Of a stretch of 11,704 bases of DNA, positions 1 through 7,638 are shown in pieces. The notes under the pieces are model-generated. The model was not told the origin of the DNA. It did not search any database and saw only the letters and a list, made by a program, of their open reading frames with translations. This DNA is from Candidatus Thorarchaeota archaeon SMTZ1-83. Lineage in GTDB: Archaea; Asgardarchaeota; Thorarchaeia; Thorarchaeales; Thorarchaeaceae. Where the stretch lies: NCBI GenBank assembly GCA_001563325.1, contig LRSK01000229.1, positions 1-11,704 on the forward strand. Direction: 5' to 3'. The translations under genes were made by a program, and so were the position numbers. The stretch's first letter is position 1. Each line of letters begins with the position of its first letter.

Positions 1-723
1 GAACACATCTTCCTTGATGACCCACTAGTGTTCTCGGGAGTTCTTCTCGGTGCGGCTCTCCCGTGGCTGTTTTCAGCTCTGAACATTAAGGCCGTGACAC
101 GAGCCGCCGGAGAGATGGTGATGGAGGTCCGAAGGCAGTTCAAGATTCCTGGTATCCTCGAAGGTACGAAGAAACCGGACTACGACAGAGCAGTTGATAT
201 CTCAACAACAGCTGCGCAGAAGGAGCTAATCGCACTGGCTGCGATAACAGTTTCAATACCTATGATGGTTGGTGTCCTTCTGGGTGTTTCAGCGCTAGGC
301 GGCTTCCTTGGCGGGATCATCGTTTCGGGTCAGCTTCTAGCTGTCTACATGTCTAACACAGGTGGCGCCTGGGACAACGCCAAGAAGGCCATCGAAGATG
401 AGCCTTGCGATGTTCCTGGAAACAGAGGCAAGGGCTCAGAACGTCACAAGTGTGGAGTTGTTGGAGATACGATTGGCGATCCGCTCAAGGATACTGCAGG
501 GCCTGCCCTGAATCCAATGATAAAGGTCGTCAACTTGCTCAGCCTAATTCTGGCGCCACTACTAGTTCAGTTGCAGCTAAATGCTGGCACAACGGAGGCC
601 ACAACAATCATCTTGGCCGCTCTTTTGGTACTTGGTCTCATTACGGTCTGGGCCATAAGGAAGAGCAGAAAGCCAGCCGACTTCGGGATGGACGCCTCTG
701 AGCCTGAGGTTGTGGCTCAATAG
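1..723 (+). CDS. hppA: Membrane-bound pyrophosphatase (ion-translocating), C-terminal part; 5' end outside the window
   Basis: The frame is open from the first base, so this is the 3' third of a longer gene (240 codons of a family usually 650-800 residues). Members hydrolyse cytoplasmic pyrophosphate and pump H+ or Na+ across the membrane. The family's last conserved motifs are visible: SNTGGAWDNAKKAIE, then KGSERHK, then GDTIGDPLKDTAGPALN. They carry the Asp, Asn and Lys residues that bind Mg-pyrophosphate. Hydrophobic stretches at about residues 10-28, 68-110, 171-188 and 198-218 are membrane helices. The DTAGPALNPMIK form, rather than DTSGPSLN, resembles K+-independent H+ pumps, but the deciding GNTT(A/K) segment lies upstream, so ion type and K+ dependence are inference. 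A Cys replaces the usual Ala after the HK of the KGS motif. The gene ends in TAG and a hairpin follows 15 bp later. Confidence 0.96.
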   Translation, partial: EHIFLDDPLVFSGVLLGAALPWLFSALNIKAVTRAAGEMVMEVRRQFKIPGILEGTKKPDYDRAVDISTTAAQKELIALAAITVSIPMMVGVLLGVSALGGFLGGIIVSGQLLAVYMSNTGGAWDNAKKAIEDEPCDVPGNRGKGSERHKCGVVGDTIGDPLKDTAGPALNPMIKVVNLLSLILAPLLVQLQLNAGTTEATTIILAALLVLGLITVWAIRKSRKPADFGMDASEPEVVAQ

Positions 724-738
724 ACTCTGAGGTATTCG

Positions 739-760
739 GAGGTGGCTTTTGTGCCACCTC
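739..760 (+). terminator. Terminator-like hairpin after hppA
   Basis: A perfect 8-bp inverted repeat, GAGGTGGC and GCCACCTC, encloses a TTTTGT loop 15 bp after the pyrophosphatase stop codon. A C/T-rich stretch (CCCCTTTCTT) follows. It is placed where a transcript end is expected. The downstream T run is weak, so either termination or 3'-end stabilisation of the mRNA is possible. Confidence 0.6.
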
Positions 761-897
761 TCGACCCCTTTCTTAATCTACACTGAGCGACCTTTGCCCT
801 CTCAGTAATCCCCCCGTAATCGACATGCTTTTGTTCTTAGATAACGCTTGATTACCTCAGAGAAGGCTGCATTTCGAAGACACCAGGGCACGGGCGT

Positions 898-906
898 GTT
901 ATAGAT
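898..906 (+). promoter_or_regulatory. Possible TATA box for the WD40 gene
   Basis: GTTATAGAT lies about 30 bp before a GTG codon at 933 in the WD40 frame. Archaeal TATA boxes are centred about 26-27 bp before the transcription start. This one would therefore give a nearly leaderless transcript beginning close to that GTG. No convincing purine-rich BRE is seen, so this is a weak call. Confidence 0.3.
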
Positions 907-2060
907 TGGAAGAGGAATTGGTTCCCAACAGTGTGTTTGAAGGCCACGAGTTTACCGTGTGGTCCATAGACTTCACGCCAGATGGTCGCTATGTTGTTTC
1001 AGGCGGGCAGGATGCCACCGTCAGGATATGGGACCTACAATCTGGGAGTCTGCTGCATACATTGCCAGGACACAGAGGTGCAGTATACGGGATTGCCACA
1101 ATGTCGGATTCGAACAGAATTGTATCCATTGCGGCTATGGACCTTGCAGTCAGAATCTGGGATATCAACAGTGGGAGTATGATCAGTGCCCTTGCTCCCA
1201 ACTCTGCACACGTGAATACAGTCACGGTCAGCCCTGACAACAGATATGTCATCACTGGTGGAGATGACGGCAAGGCTCGAATCTGGGACATTGACAGTGG
1301 TGTCTTGCTTCGTGTGTTGAATCACCCCAGTAGCATCTACACATTGATGGTTTCTCCAGATGGACGCCATTTCGTGGTTGGAGCCAAGATCCGACCGGGT
1401 TCTGAAGATGCGGGGATGATTTGGGTCTGGGACTTTGAACTAGGAATTCTGTTGCATAACTTAAAGGGTCACAGGGGTCATGTCACCGCACTCACCATGA
1501 CTGCCGATGCGCGATACATCGTTTCAGGAGGTCAAGACGGCACAGTAAGACTCTGGGATGTTGAAACTGGAACTCATCTCTACACTATGACGGGCCATGA
1601 GGGGCCAGTCTTGCAAGTCTTGGTGACTCCTGACGGACGACACATCATTACTGGATCAAGCGACGATACGCTGCGACTGTGGCAACTCCATGGGGGCGTA
1701 TTCATCCACTCCGTCGAACACGAAGAGAATGTCCATGCAATTGCAATAAGCTCGGACACCAGACACATCGCCACGGGAGACGTGGAAGGGGTTGTGAAGG
1801 TCTGGGACTTCAGAGTCGGCACGAGCTGGAGAGATGAATCCACCGAGCGCGCCGAAGAGAGGAAGGTTGAGCTAGAGGCCTTCAGGGCTGTCCAGCTGAG
1901 AAAGGTAATCAACCGTTACGAGACTCTGCCTCTCGACCGTTTGAAGACGCTCCTTCGCTTCGAGAGTGTTGCAGAACTTGAGGACTGGCTGTTGGAACTG
2001 CCTGAAGATATTCCTGTGAGAGTCGATGGCGATCTTCTGATTGTGCGAAAGCAAGTCTAA
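906..2060 (+). CDS. Seven-bladed WD40 beta-propeller protein with a C-terminal winged-helix-like tail
   Basis: Seven WD40 repeats are readable at about residues 12-44, 55-86, 101-128, 142-176, 188-218, 230-260 and 274-301. They show GH near the start and RIWD, RLWD or VWD at the end of most blades, enough for one closed propeller, a protein-interaction scaffold. A charged linker (about 305-325) leads to a helical tail (about 326-384) with Leu-rich helices, ELEDWLLELP, and a short beta hairpin containing DGD. This pattern recalls the winged helix of PCI-type proteins. There is no signal peptide or membrane helix, so it should be cytoplasmic. The start is uncertain. The frame has no ATG; TTG at 906 is the longest choice, while GTG at 933 begins directly at the first blade and fits the TATA-like site. 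The partner is unknown. WD40 proteins of this form are uncommon in most archaea but familiar in Asgard and some other lineages. Confidence 0.93.
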   Translation: MEEELVPNSVFEGHEFTVWSIDFTPDGRYVVSGGQDATVRIWDLQSGSLLHTLPGHRGAVYGIATMSDSNRIVSIAAMDLAVRIWDINSGSMISALAPNSAHVNTVTVSPDNRYVITGGDDGKARIWDIDSGVLLRVLNHPSSIYTLMVSPDGRHFVVGAKIRPGSEDAGMIWVWDFELGILLHNLKGHRGHVTALTMTADARYIVSGGQDGTVRLWDVETGTHLYTMTGHEGPVLQVLVTPDGRHIITGSSDDTLRLWQLHGGVFIHSVEHEENVHAIAISSDTRHIATGDVEGVVKVWDFRVGTSWRDESTERAEERKVELEAFRAVQLRKVINRYETLPLDRLKTLLRFESVAELEDWLLELPEDIPVRVDGDLLIVRKQV

Positions 2061-2091
2061 CGACTGCGATACGTTCATCGATGTTTGGCAG

Positions 2092-2214
2092 ATGTCAGAT
2101 ACTTCCGATAGCATCAATCGAGATATCGAGGCACTAGAGTCAAGAATCACCGGCCTACGAAACGCTGTTTGTGCCCTGTCTGTTGCAGTCGTGGTAATCA
2201 TGGTTTATCTGTAG
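2092..2214 (+). CDS. Small putative tail-anchored membrane protein (40 aa)
   Basis: An ATG-to-TAG reading frame starts 31 bp after the WD40 stop on the same strand. The first 24 residues are charged and helical with heptad-like spacing of Ile and Leu, beginning MSDTSDSINRDIEAL. The last 16 residues (about 25-40) are an uninterrupted hydrophobic segment ending at the stop codon. This is the layout of a tail-anchored protein with its N-terminus in the cytoplasm. No Shine-Dalgarno is seen, so translation would depend on coupling to the WD40 gene or on a leaderless start. I do not recognise a family. The clean split between charged and hydrophobic halves is the main argument that it is real. Confidence 0.45.
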   Translation: MSDTSDSINRDIEALESRITGLRNAVCALSVAVVVIMVYL

Positions 2215-2215
2215 C

Positions 2216-2266
2216 CGGTGGGACCTCAGTATACCTCTTGGCTACTCCAGATTCTGCTTCCCACCG
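2216..2266 (+). repeat. Inverted repeat just after the small-ORF stop codon
   Basis: CGGTGGGA at 2216-2223 and TCCCACCG at 2259-2266 are perfect 8-base complements around a 35-base loop. The left arm starts two bases after the TAG of the 40-codon frame. It could close a small RNA structure or mark a transcript end. No T run follows, and chance is not excluded. Confidence 0.3.
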
Positions 2267-2424
2267 TAGTTGTATTTGTAGCTGCAGCTCTTCGTTGTGC
2301 TCAACTCTTGGCCCATGGTCTTGGCCCCACTGATGGACATCGACCAAACGTTCGGGAATCTCTTCAAAATGAGTTAGGGTTCCGGCTCAGCGAACAAAAG
2401 GAAAGTAGGTATTCGCGTGGTTAG
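2218..2424 (+). CDS. Doubtful 68-codon hydrophobic reading frame
   Basis: A GTG start three bases after the preceding small frame opens a 68-codon frame. It has a hydrophobic N-terminal stretch (about residues 7-32, rich in Leu, Val and Ala) that could be one membrane helix, then a polar, charged tail. No family is recognised and no clear ribosome site precedes it. Its first 49 bases also form an inverted repeat, so the segment could instead be an untranslated RNA structure. I treat it as possible rather than probable coding sequence. Confidence 0.25.
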   Translation: MGPQYTSWLLQILLPTVVVFVAAALRCAQLLAHGLGPTDGHRPNVRESLQNELGFRLSEQKESRYSRG

Positions 2425-2593
2425 GAGGGGAGATTGTTTTTGAATGCTGAACCGGTCCCCTAGGTCCAGCACATTTTGATTGTATATTAAAGGTATAGTT
2501 ATGGGAAAATGCGGCAGAACCCGACGAGTCTCTTCTTCCAATTTATCAGAAATAGTGTCCACTGACCGAGCAGGAAAGTGTCCCACTTAGGGA
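2425..2593. other. Non-coding gap between convergent genes, with an AT-rich TATA-like patch
   Basis: No convincing gene is seen here. TATATTAAA at 2483-2491 is the most AT-rich patch; read on the minus strand it is TTTAATATA, close to an archaeal TATA box. A short ATG frame (2501-2590, 29 codons) follows it but has no recognisable features and is probably chance. A T run near 2432-2438 may help to end rightward transcripts. Confidence 0.3.
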
Positions 2594-2953
2594 CTAGTAT
2601 CCCCATTCTTGCCCAAGTCTCTGCCTGTACCATCGCTGGCCGCGCTTGGTGAGAGAGTAGATCCCACTCACTTCGTTGAGGAGCCCCATGTTGACCATGG
2701 TCGCAATCACTCCGAAGAGCTTGTCTCCAGATGCTCCTGTCGCCTTCTGGAGCCTCTCGAAGTCCATACTGCCTTCTCTCTTCAGATGCTGGGCGACCTC
2801 GAACTTCCCAACGGCTCTAGTTTCTCTGCGCGTCACGACATTGCCACAATTGGTACAAAGCAGATCGCCCTTGATGTCATCTCTAGCTACTTCTCTGCTG
2901 CCGCAGACTGGACACGTAGCTTTTGAGAATCTCAATGAACGACGATGTGACAT
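2594..2953 (-). CDS. Small TFB-type zinc ribbon plus winged-helix protein
   Basis: Residues 14-36 hold the zinc ribbon CPVCG-x15-CTNCG, whose spacing and flanks resemble the N-terminal ribbon of archaeal transcription factor B. There is no B-finger or cyclin fold after it. Residues 50-112 instead read as a winged helix, with KFEVAQHLKREG, a recognition-helix region around residues 75-92, and a wing ending in YSLTKRGQRWY. At 119 residues it is far too short to be a TFB. It is more likely a DNA-binding regulator or a transcription-associated adaptor. It follows the SMC/ScpA/ScpB genes on the same strand after 122 bp, so it may be partly co-transcribed. A TATA-like element about 40 bp upstream of the ATG suggests its own promoter and a short leader. 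No Shine-Dalgarno is seen. Confidence 0.85.
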   Translation of the reverse strand: MSHRRSLRFSKATCPVCGSREVARDDIKGDLLCTNCGNVVTRRETRAVGKFEVAQHLKREGSMDFERLQKATGASGDKLFGVIATMVNMGLLNEVSGIYSLTKRGQRWYRQRLGQEWGY

Positions 2954-2987
2954 ATTCTTTGACCAAGCGGTTCAGCCTCGAGAGTGT

Positions 2988-2997
2988 TGATAAAACT
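2988..2997 (-). promoter_or_regulatory. Possible TATA box for the zinc-ribbon gene
   Basis: On the minus strand this reads AGTTTTATCA, centred about 40 bp before the ATG. That would place transcription start about 14 bp ahead of translation start, which agrees with the missing Shine-Dalgarno. The match to the archaeal consensus is moderate. Confidence 0.3.
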
Positions 2998-3075
2998 AGT
3001 GGCGTGACCCTACCCTCATGGTTAGTGCTCCCATGTCTGGTGCTATGTGAGGAAGGCAATCACCAATCCCGCGCA

Positions 3076-3573
3076 TTAAGATATCAGACGTTTGAAGAAC
3101 TCCTCGTAGTCTATCTCAAAAGCAGATCTGGGTCCCGGTCTCACACGAGTATTCGAATCGTTGAACTCTACATATCCCCTTGCAGCGAGCTCTTTCAAGT
3201 CATCCCGGACTCCTCGTTTGGCCTTTCGTCTGAATTCGCTGACCCTCTCAATGGAAACCCACCCTTCCTGTTGGTATGCCAGCGTTATCACCACGAGCAG
3301 TGTTGCCGCAAGTCTATCAGGTAAGGAGGTATCTTCGAGGATTTGCCGACCGCGGATTGAGGTGTCGACATAGAAGACATGATCAATGGGGTTGTGTCTG
3401 ATCACTAGTCCAAGTGGTTGCAAGCTGCGATGCAATGACGACAATCTCTGAAATAACAAATGTCTTCCGATATCTTCAGGCAGACCTAGAACATCAAGCA
3501 TATCTTCAAGGCCCGCACCAATTGGATTCCCTGACCTTGTCAGTAATCGCATGAGGAGGCCGAACTCATTCAC
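3076..3573 (-). CDS. scpB: ScpB-like winged-helix subunit of the SMC complex
   Basis: ScpB proteins are small dimeric proteins with two winged helices that bind the kleisin and modulate the SMC ATPase. This 165-residue protein has the expected size. An N-terminal winged helix spans about residues 1-75. The C-terminal one spans about 84-163 and contains LPDRLAATLLVVITLAYQQ, matching the ScpB stretch around LAIIAYxQP, followed by a helix-turn-helix and an RPGPRSAFE segment like the family's GRP wing. The N-terminal half is poorly conserved against bacterial ScpB. Translation starts at a GTG that overlaps the kleisin stop codon (GTGA). A strong AAGGAGGAG Shine-Dalgarno sits 10 nt upstream inside the kleisin gene, so the two are translationally coupled. 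The position directly after a kleisin gene supports the assignment. Confidence 0.8.
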   Translation of the reverse strand: MNEFGLLMRLLTRSGNPIGAGLEDMLDVLGLPEDIGRHLLFQRLSSLHRSLQPLGLVIRHNPIDHVFYVDTSIRGRQILEDTSLPDRLAATLLVVITLAYQQEGWVSIERVSEFRRKAKRGVRDDLKELAARGYVEFNDSNTRVRPGPRSAFEIDYEEFFKRLIS

Positions 3574-4238
3574 GACTGATTCTCCTCCTTCATATCAAGC
3601 TCATCAACCTTGACGACCGTCCGAAACTCTGAGTCGTACACGACCAGACCACTTGAGATGAGAATGACCACATACAGAAACCGTCGCAGTGCCTCGTCCA
3701 GGTTTTCGCCTACGATAATCTCCTCGAGAGCCATTGGCTCGCCATTCCGGATTGTTGAAAGAAACCTTTCTGCGTCTTCAAGAAGGACCGCATCTTCAGC
3801 CTCGAATGTGTATCCGTTTGGTATCTTCGCCATTCTGGGTACTTCCTCGGCAAGTGGCTCCGCCGCCATTGCATCGATAAGACGTTTCACTCTACCGAAG
3901 GCGAGCTCAAGGGGTTCAGGCTCAAGGTGAGATAATGTGAGTGGATGATGGAATGCAATCATTCCTGCAAGCTCTCTTGCACCTATCATCTTCAACCGGT
4001 TGACGTAGAGTTCCGGAGCAGCCAACACCTTTGCCAGTTCTTGGACTCGAGACACTTTCGCGCCAAGTATCTCATTCAGCATCTCATCGATATCCAAGCG
4101 TTTTCCAATGTCTGCAGCAATCTCCTGCAATTCTCTGTACTCTGGAGTCAGCTTCACTTCTAGCGGGTCTGTCTTACCTGAACGGATAGACTCTGCCAGT
4201 CTGAGCACGCGAAGTTCAAAGTGTTCATTCTGGCTCAT
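3570..4238 (-). CDS. scpA: ScpA-type kleisin subunit of the SMC complex
   Basis: The kleisin links the two heads of an SMC dimer and recruits ScpB. Residues 10-50 give the N-terminal helical domain that contacts the SMC neck; SGKTDPLEVKL corresponds to the archaeal ScpA segment EGKIDPWDIDI. A variable middle (about 60-150) includes the ScpB-binding region. Residues 153-210 form the C-terminal winged helix that binds the other SMC head, with the pattern FLSTIRNGEPMALEEII and then a helix and strand. At 222 residues it is close to the usual archaeal length. The ATG is preceded by GGAGTG seven bases upstream, in a 12-bp gap after the SMC stop codon. The gene overlaps the ScpB-like gene by 4 bp. 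Confidence 0.85.
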   Translation of the reverse strand: MSQNEHFELRVLRLAESIRSGKTDPLEVKLTPEYRELQEIAADIGKRLDIDEMLNEILGAKVSRVQELAKVLAAPELYVNRLKMIGARELAGMIAFHHPLTLSHLEPEPLELAFGRVKRLIDAMAAEPLAEEVPRMAKIPNGYTFEAEDAVLLEDAERFLSTIRNGEPMALEEIIVGENLDEALRRFLYVVILISSGLVVYDSEFRTVVKVDELDMKEENQS

Positions 4239-4250
4239 GTGGTTTCACTC

Positions 4251-7200
4251 CTAGTTATCGGAAATCCTCGGACTCTCGACTATTACGGACGGGTCAATCC
4301 CTCTCGGTGAAACGACGCCGATTCTCCTATCCGCATGTTTGAGAAGATGTGTGCTCTTTGCCGGTGTGAATAGAATGAACTGAGACCTTCTTGATGCATC
4401 ATATAGGAGCTTACTGACCGACTCTGTGTTGGTGGCGTCCAAGAAGATGTCCACCTCATCAAGGGCGTATGATGGAGCCGGATTGAATCGCTGAAGTGCG
4501 AGGATTAGGCTTATCGCAATGAGGGACCGCTCACCGCCAGAACCTTGACTTATGTTTCCGTACTCGTCGCCTTTAATCTTGGATTTGAACTCTACCCCGT
4601 AGATGCCATCTCTAAGCACCAAACCGAAACGAACGCTGCCTGCAAAGCTTGCACTGGCTAGAATGTCGTTCACGTTCTTCTCAACCTTGGAGAGGGTAGC
4701 GTTCATTCCATTATGATACTGCTCTCGTATATGCCTCACCGCGGCCTCTGCTTCTCCAAGTTCTTCTTTCAGATCAGCTACGTGTTGTTCCACCTCATCA
4801 AGGCGTTTCTTCAGTTGGAACTCGGTATGGGCTACACTCTCTGAAACGTCCTGATACTCGTCCAGAAGATGCCGGATCCGTATTAGCTCGCTTCTAGCGG
4901 TTTCCAGAGGACGTACATCTTTCGGTCTTGTAAGATTCGCAAGCTCTTGTGTCAGTTTCTCCTCTTCTCCTTCCAGGTTCCTCAGATGCTTTCTTGCCTG
5001 AAGCACTTGGAACTTGCTGTCTTTGATCACGAGACCCAACTCAACGATGCGTTCACTTAAGGAGCGGATGACCTCATTGCATCTTTCGAACTCTTCTCTG
5101 ACTTTTACCTGAGTCGCCTCGGTTTCAACAAGACCGTCGCTGAGAAGGTCTATAGATTCAACAATGTCTGCAGCTTGGCTCTTGCTGACCTTCATCTCTT
5201 CTCTCAGTTCCTCTAAGCGACTAGACAGTATCTTGATGCTCTCACCATGTTTCTTCAGATCGCTCCTACTCATACCCTCGTTCTGCTCGGTCGACCTAAG
5301 TCCACTTTGAACTTCTCCGATTTTCTTCTGAAGCCTGCGAATCTTTAGTCTGATTGCTGAGCGTTGTCCGACCAGTCTGCTCCTCTCAGGTGGCTGAGTG
5401 TTATCGAGTTCTCTGAGCTCTCTCTCGGCCTTGCCAATCTCAGCTTCAAGCTGTTTCAGTTCATCACCTCGTGATGCAATCCTTTCTTGGAGACTCGGGA
5501 TGCTCTCCAGCAACTTCTTTCTCCTGTCCCATGTACTAGTCCATCTCGTCGCTTGGGCAAGAAGATCCAGTACTTCCTCTCTTTCATCAGTGGCCTTCTC
5601 TAGCTTCATTATTACATCTGTTGTCCTTTTTCTGGCCAGAATCAACTCTCTCTCCAACTCGTCCAGTTGCGACTGGAGCGGCGCAGTAGATACTAGGCCA
5701 GTTGCGCTTCGTCTAGGATAGCCTATTGTCTTGCCCTCCCCGGGTACTACAACAACACCATCCAATGATACTGCACTCAAACCAAATCGAGTGGCCATTC
5801 TCATTGCACTCTTGCCGGTCTTTGTGAGAACGAAGTCTCCGAAGGCGCGTCTGAGCATGGTTCTAGTTTCCGACTCGATATCCACAGCATCCCAGAACCA
5901 TCCCTCCACCCCTCCTCCCTTGGGCAGCTCTGATTTCTCAGCCTCTTTCTCCTCACCATGAAGCATTATGACAGGAGAGGGGGCGTCTTCTCTGTCTCTC
6001 AGTTTCTGTATCAGAACGAGGTCATTCTCATCCTGCACGATGAACGCATATGCCATTGTAGGGGACAGAACTGCTTCGACAGCATGAGATAGTTCCTCAC
6101 TTACGGTGAGCAACTCGATAACAGGTCCTACAACCGACTTCAATCCATGTTCCGAGACCGACACCTTCAGTTTTCTGACGGATGACGGAATCCTCTCGGA
6201 TGTCTCTGTGAGTTTGACCTTGATGTCATCAGCCTCCCGCTGCAGCCGCGAAACCAGAGTAGCTTCTCTGAATCGCTCCTCATTCAACGAGGAGATTTCT
6301 CGCTCAAGCTTTCCTTTCTTGATGGTCAGTTCCTTTTCGTTTGTTTCTTCTAATGCCTCCCAGACATGTGTCCACTTGCTATCAATGCTCTGAAGCTCTG
6401 CCTCTTCGTTCAACACCCTCTCCTTGAGGCTCCTCAGAAGAACGTCCTTCTTCTCAATGTCGCTCTGGAGCGACTTATATACAACGTAGGATTCGGTACG
6501 CTTGGCGTTCCATTCTTCAAAGGCAGTGAGCTCTTGTTCTATTCCATCTTGCTCCGCCTCGTGCTCAGCGATCTCCGCCTCGATCTCCTTCTGCCTTTGC
6601 AGAAGTTTCTCCTTTGCCGCCATGGCCTTCTCAAGGTCGACCTTTGCCTTCTGGTGTAGGCGTTTCTCGTTTTTCAGGTCGCGCTTCAACTGGTCAGATT
6701 CGCTCAGTGTCTTTCTGCTGTCCTCTTCGAGCTTCTGAGCCCGACGTTTCTCCTCTTCTATTCTTGCTTCAATTGAACCGATCTCTCTCTGAATCTGGCC
6801 CAGCCTAGCCTCAAGGGTGGCCGCAGCCTGCTGATTCTTCTCTCTCTCCTTTTCTCGGGCTCTCTGCTCATCGAGGATGCTAACCAGACCCTCTTCTTTC
6901 TGTTCAATTTCCTTCCTGGTCTGAGAGATTCTGTTCGAAACGTCAACCAGTGTGGCCCATTTCACTTCAATCTCAAGCTGTTCTTCCTGTTCCTGCAATC
7001 TTCTCTTCTTCTTCAGTCGATCAAGGTCATGCTTTAGAAGATCAATCTCTCTCTCCACGACTCTTGACTCATCTAATGCCTGTTCGAGTTTCCTCTGACT
7101 TAGTGCCACCTCTGTTTCCTGCACAGAAATGCGGTCCCTTATTTCGCTGAGTCCAGTCCCTTCTTCCACCAACCGTCGCACTTCAACAGGATTCATGTCA

Positions 7201-7622
7201 CGAAGTGCGTTGATACGTTCCTGCGGCATGAAGACCAAGGTATTGTCGATATCCAGTCCAATCGAGGCAACGAGGCCGCGCAGTTCAGCAGCCTTCACCC
7301 TCTTGCCATCCACGAATGCTCTAGGAATTCCATCTCTGTCAATCTTCCTCAGGAACTTGTGGCTGCTGCCATCATTAGTGACGGTAATCTCTACTTCCGC
7401 GGTTGAAGCGCCGTAGCGAATGAAATCACTCCATTTAGGGTATCGCGCCTCTCTCTGGTTTGAGCCAAGTGCGAATTTCATCGCTTGGAAGATAGAAGTC
7501 TTTCCTGAGCCGTTCGGTCCGATTATGACTGTGAGTCCGGGGTCAAAACCCACTATTCCTTCGTAAAAGGAGAGAAAGTTCCTGAGTCGAACAGACTCGA
7601 TACGGGCCTTGGACATGCTCAC
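4251..7622 (-). CDS. smc: Chromosome segregation ATPase SMC
   Basis: SMC dimers entrap DNA and organise chromosomes. All parts of a full SMC are present in 1123 residues. These are Walker A GPNGSGKT (35-42), Q-loop FMPQERINAL (Gln134), an N-terminal coiled coil (about 165-480), a hinge (about 490-645), a second coiled coil (about 645-985), then SGGERS (from 1028) and Walker B ALDEVD (Asp1055, Glu1056) with D-loop FLDATN. This ATP-binding cassette should be catalytically competent. Two details differ from the textbook form. The residue before SGGE is Gly instead of Leu, and the hinge ends in PGEGKTIGYPRR without the usual GG repeat. The GTG start has GGGGTG eight bases upstream; an ATG two codons in is an alternative. 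It lies 16 bp after the degenerate AAA+ gene and 12 bp before the kleisin gene, clearly one operon. It is slightly shorter than the usual 1150-1200 residues. Confidence 0.97.
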   Translation of the reverse strand: MSMSKARIESVRLRNFLSFYEGIVGFDPGLTVIIGPNGSGKTSIFQAMKFALGSNQREARYPKWSDFIRYGASTAEVEITVTNDGSSHKFLRKIDRDGIPRAFVDGKRVKAAELRGLVASIGLDIDNTLVFMPQERINALRDMNPVEVRRLVEEGTGLSEIRDRISVQETEVALSQRKLEQALDESRVVEREIDLLKHDLDRLKKKRRLQEQEEQLEIEVKWATLVDVSNRISQTRKEIEQKEEGLVSILDEQRAREKEREKNQQAAATLEARLGQIQREIGSIEARIEEEKRRAQKLEEDSRKTLSESDQLKRDLKNEKRLHQKAKVDLEKAMAAKEKLLQRQKEIEAEIAEHEAEQDGIEQELTAFEEWNAKRTESYVVYKSLQSDIEKKDVLLRSLKERVLNEEAELQSIDSKWTHVWEALEETNEKELTIKKGKLEREISSLNEERFREATLVSRLQREADDIKVKLTETSERIPSSVRKLKVSVSEHGLKSVVGPVIELLTVSEELSHAVEAVLSPTMAYAFIVQDENDLVLIQKLRDREDAPSPVIMLHGEEKEAEKSELPKGGGVEGWFWDAVDIESETRTMLRRAFGDFVLTKTGKSAMRMATRFGLSAVSLDGVVVVPGEGKTIGYPRRSATGLVSTAPLQSQLDELERELILARKRTTDVIMKLEKATDEREEVLDLLAQATRWTSTWDRRKKLLESIPSLQERIASRGDELKQLEAEIGKAERELRELDNTQPPERSRLVGQRSAIRLKIRRLQKKIGEVQSGLRSTEQNEGMSRSDLKKHGESIKILSSRLEELREEMKVSKSQAADIVESIDLLSDGLVETEATQVKVREEFERCNEVIRSLSERIVELGLVIKDSKFQVLQARKHLRNLEGEEEKLTQELANLTRPKDVRPLETARSELIRIRHLLDEYQDVSESVAHTEFQLKKRLDEVEQHVADLKEELGEAEAAVRHIREQYHNGMNATLSKVEKNVNDILASASFAGSVRFGLVLRDGIYGVEFKSKIKGDEYGNISQGSGGERSLIAISLILALQRFNPAPSYALDEVDIFLDATNTESVSKLLYDASRRSQFILFTPAKSTHLLKHADRRIGVVSPRGIDPSVIVESPRISDN

Positions 7623-7638
7623 TTGATCTGCACCCCAG

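Noticed and set aside
1872..2201. 109-codon minus-strand frame behind the WD40 gene
   Set aside because: Antisense to the WD40 C-terminus and the small tail-anchored frame; no domain pattern.
2501..2590. 29-codon frame after the TATA-like patch
   Set aside because: Too short, polar, no ribosome site, and the TATA-like element is too near its ATG to serve it.
2425..2593. Possible tRNA, prompted by GGTTCA on the minus strand (also at 2970-2976 on the plus strand)
   Set aside because: No five-base T-stem, acceptor stem or anticodon arm can be formed around either match.
2923..3324. 133-codon plus-strand reading frame across the ScpB-like gene and the gap beside it
   Set aside because: It overlaps two minus-strand genes with recognisable domains and has no family pattern of its own.
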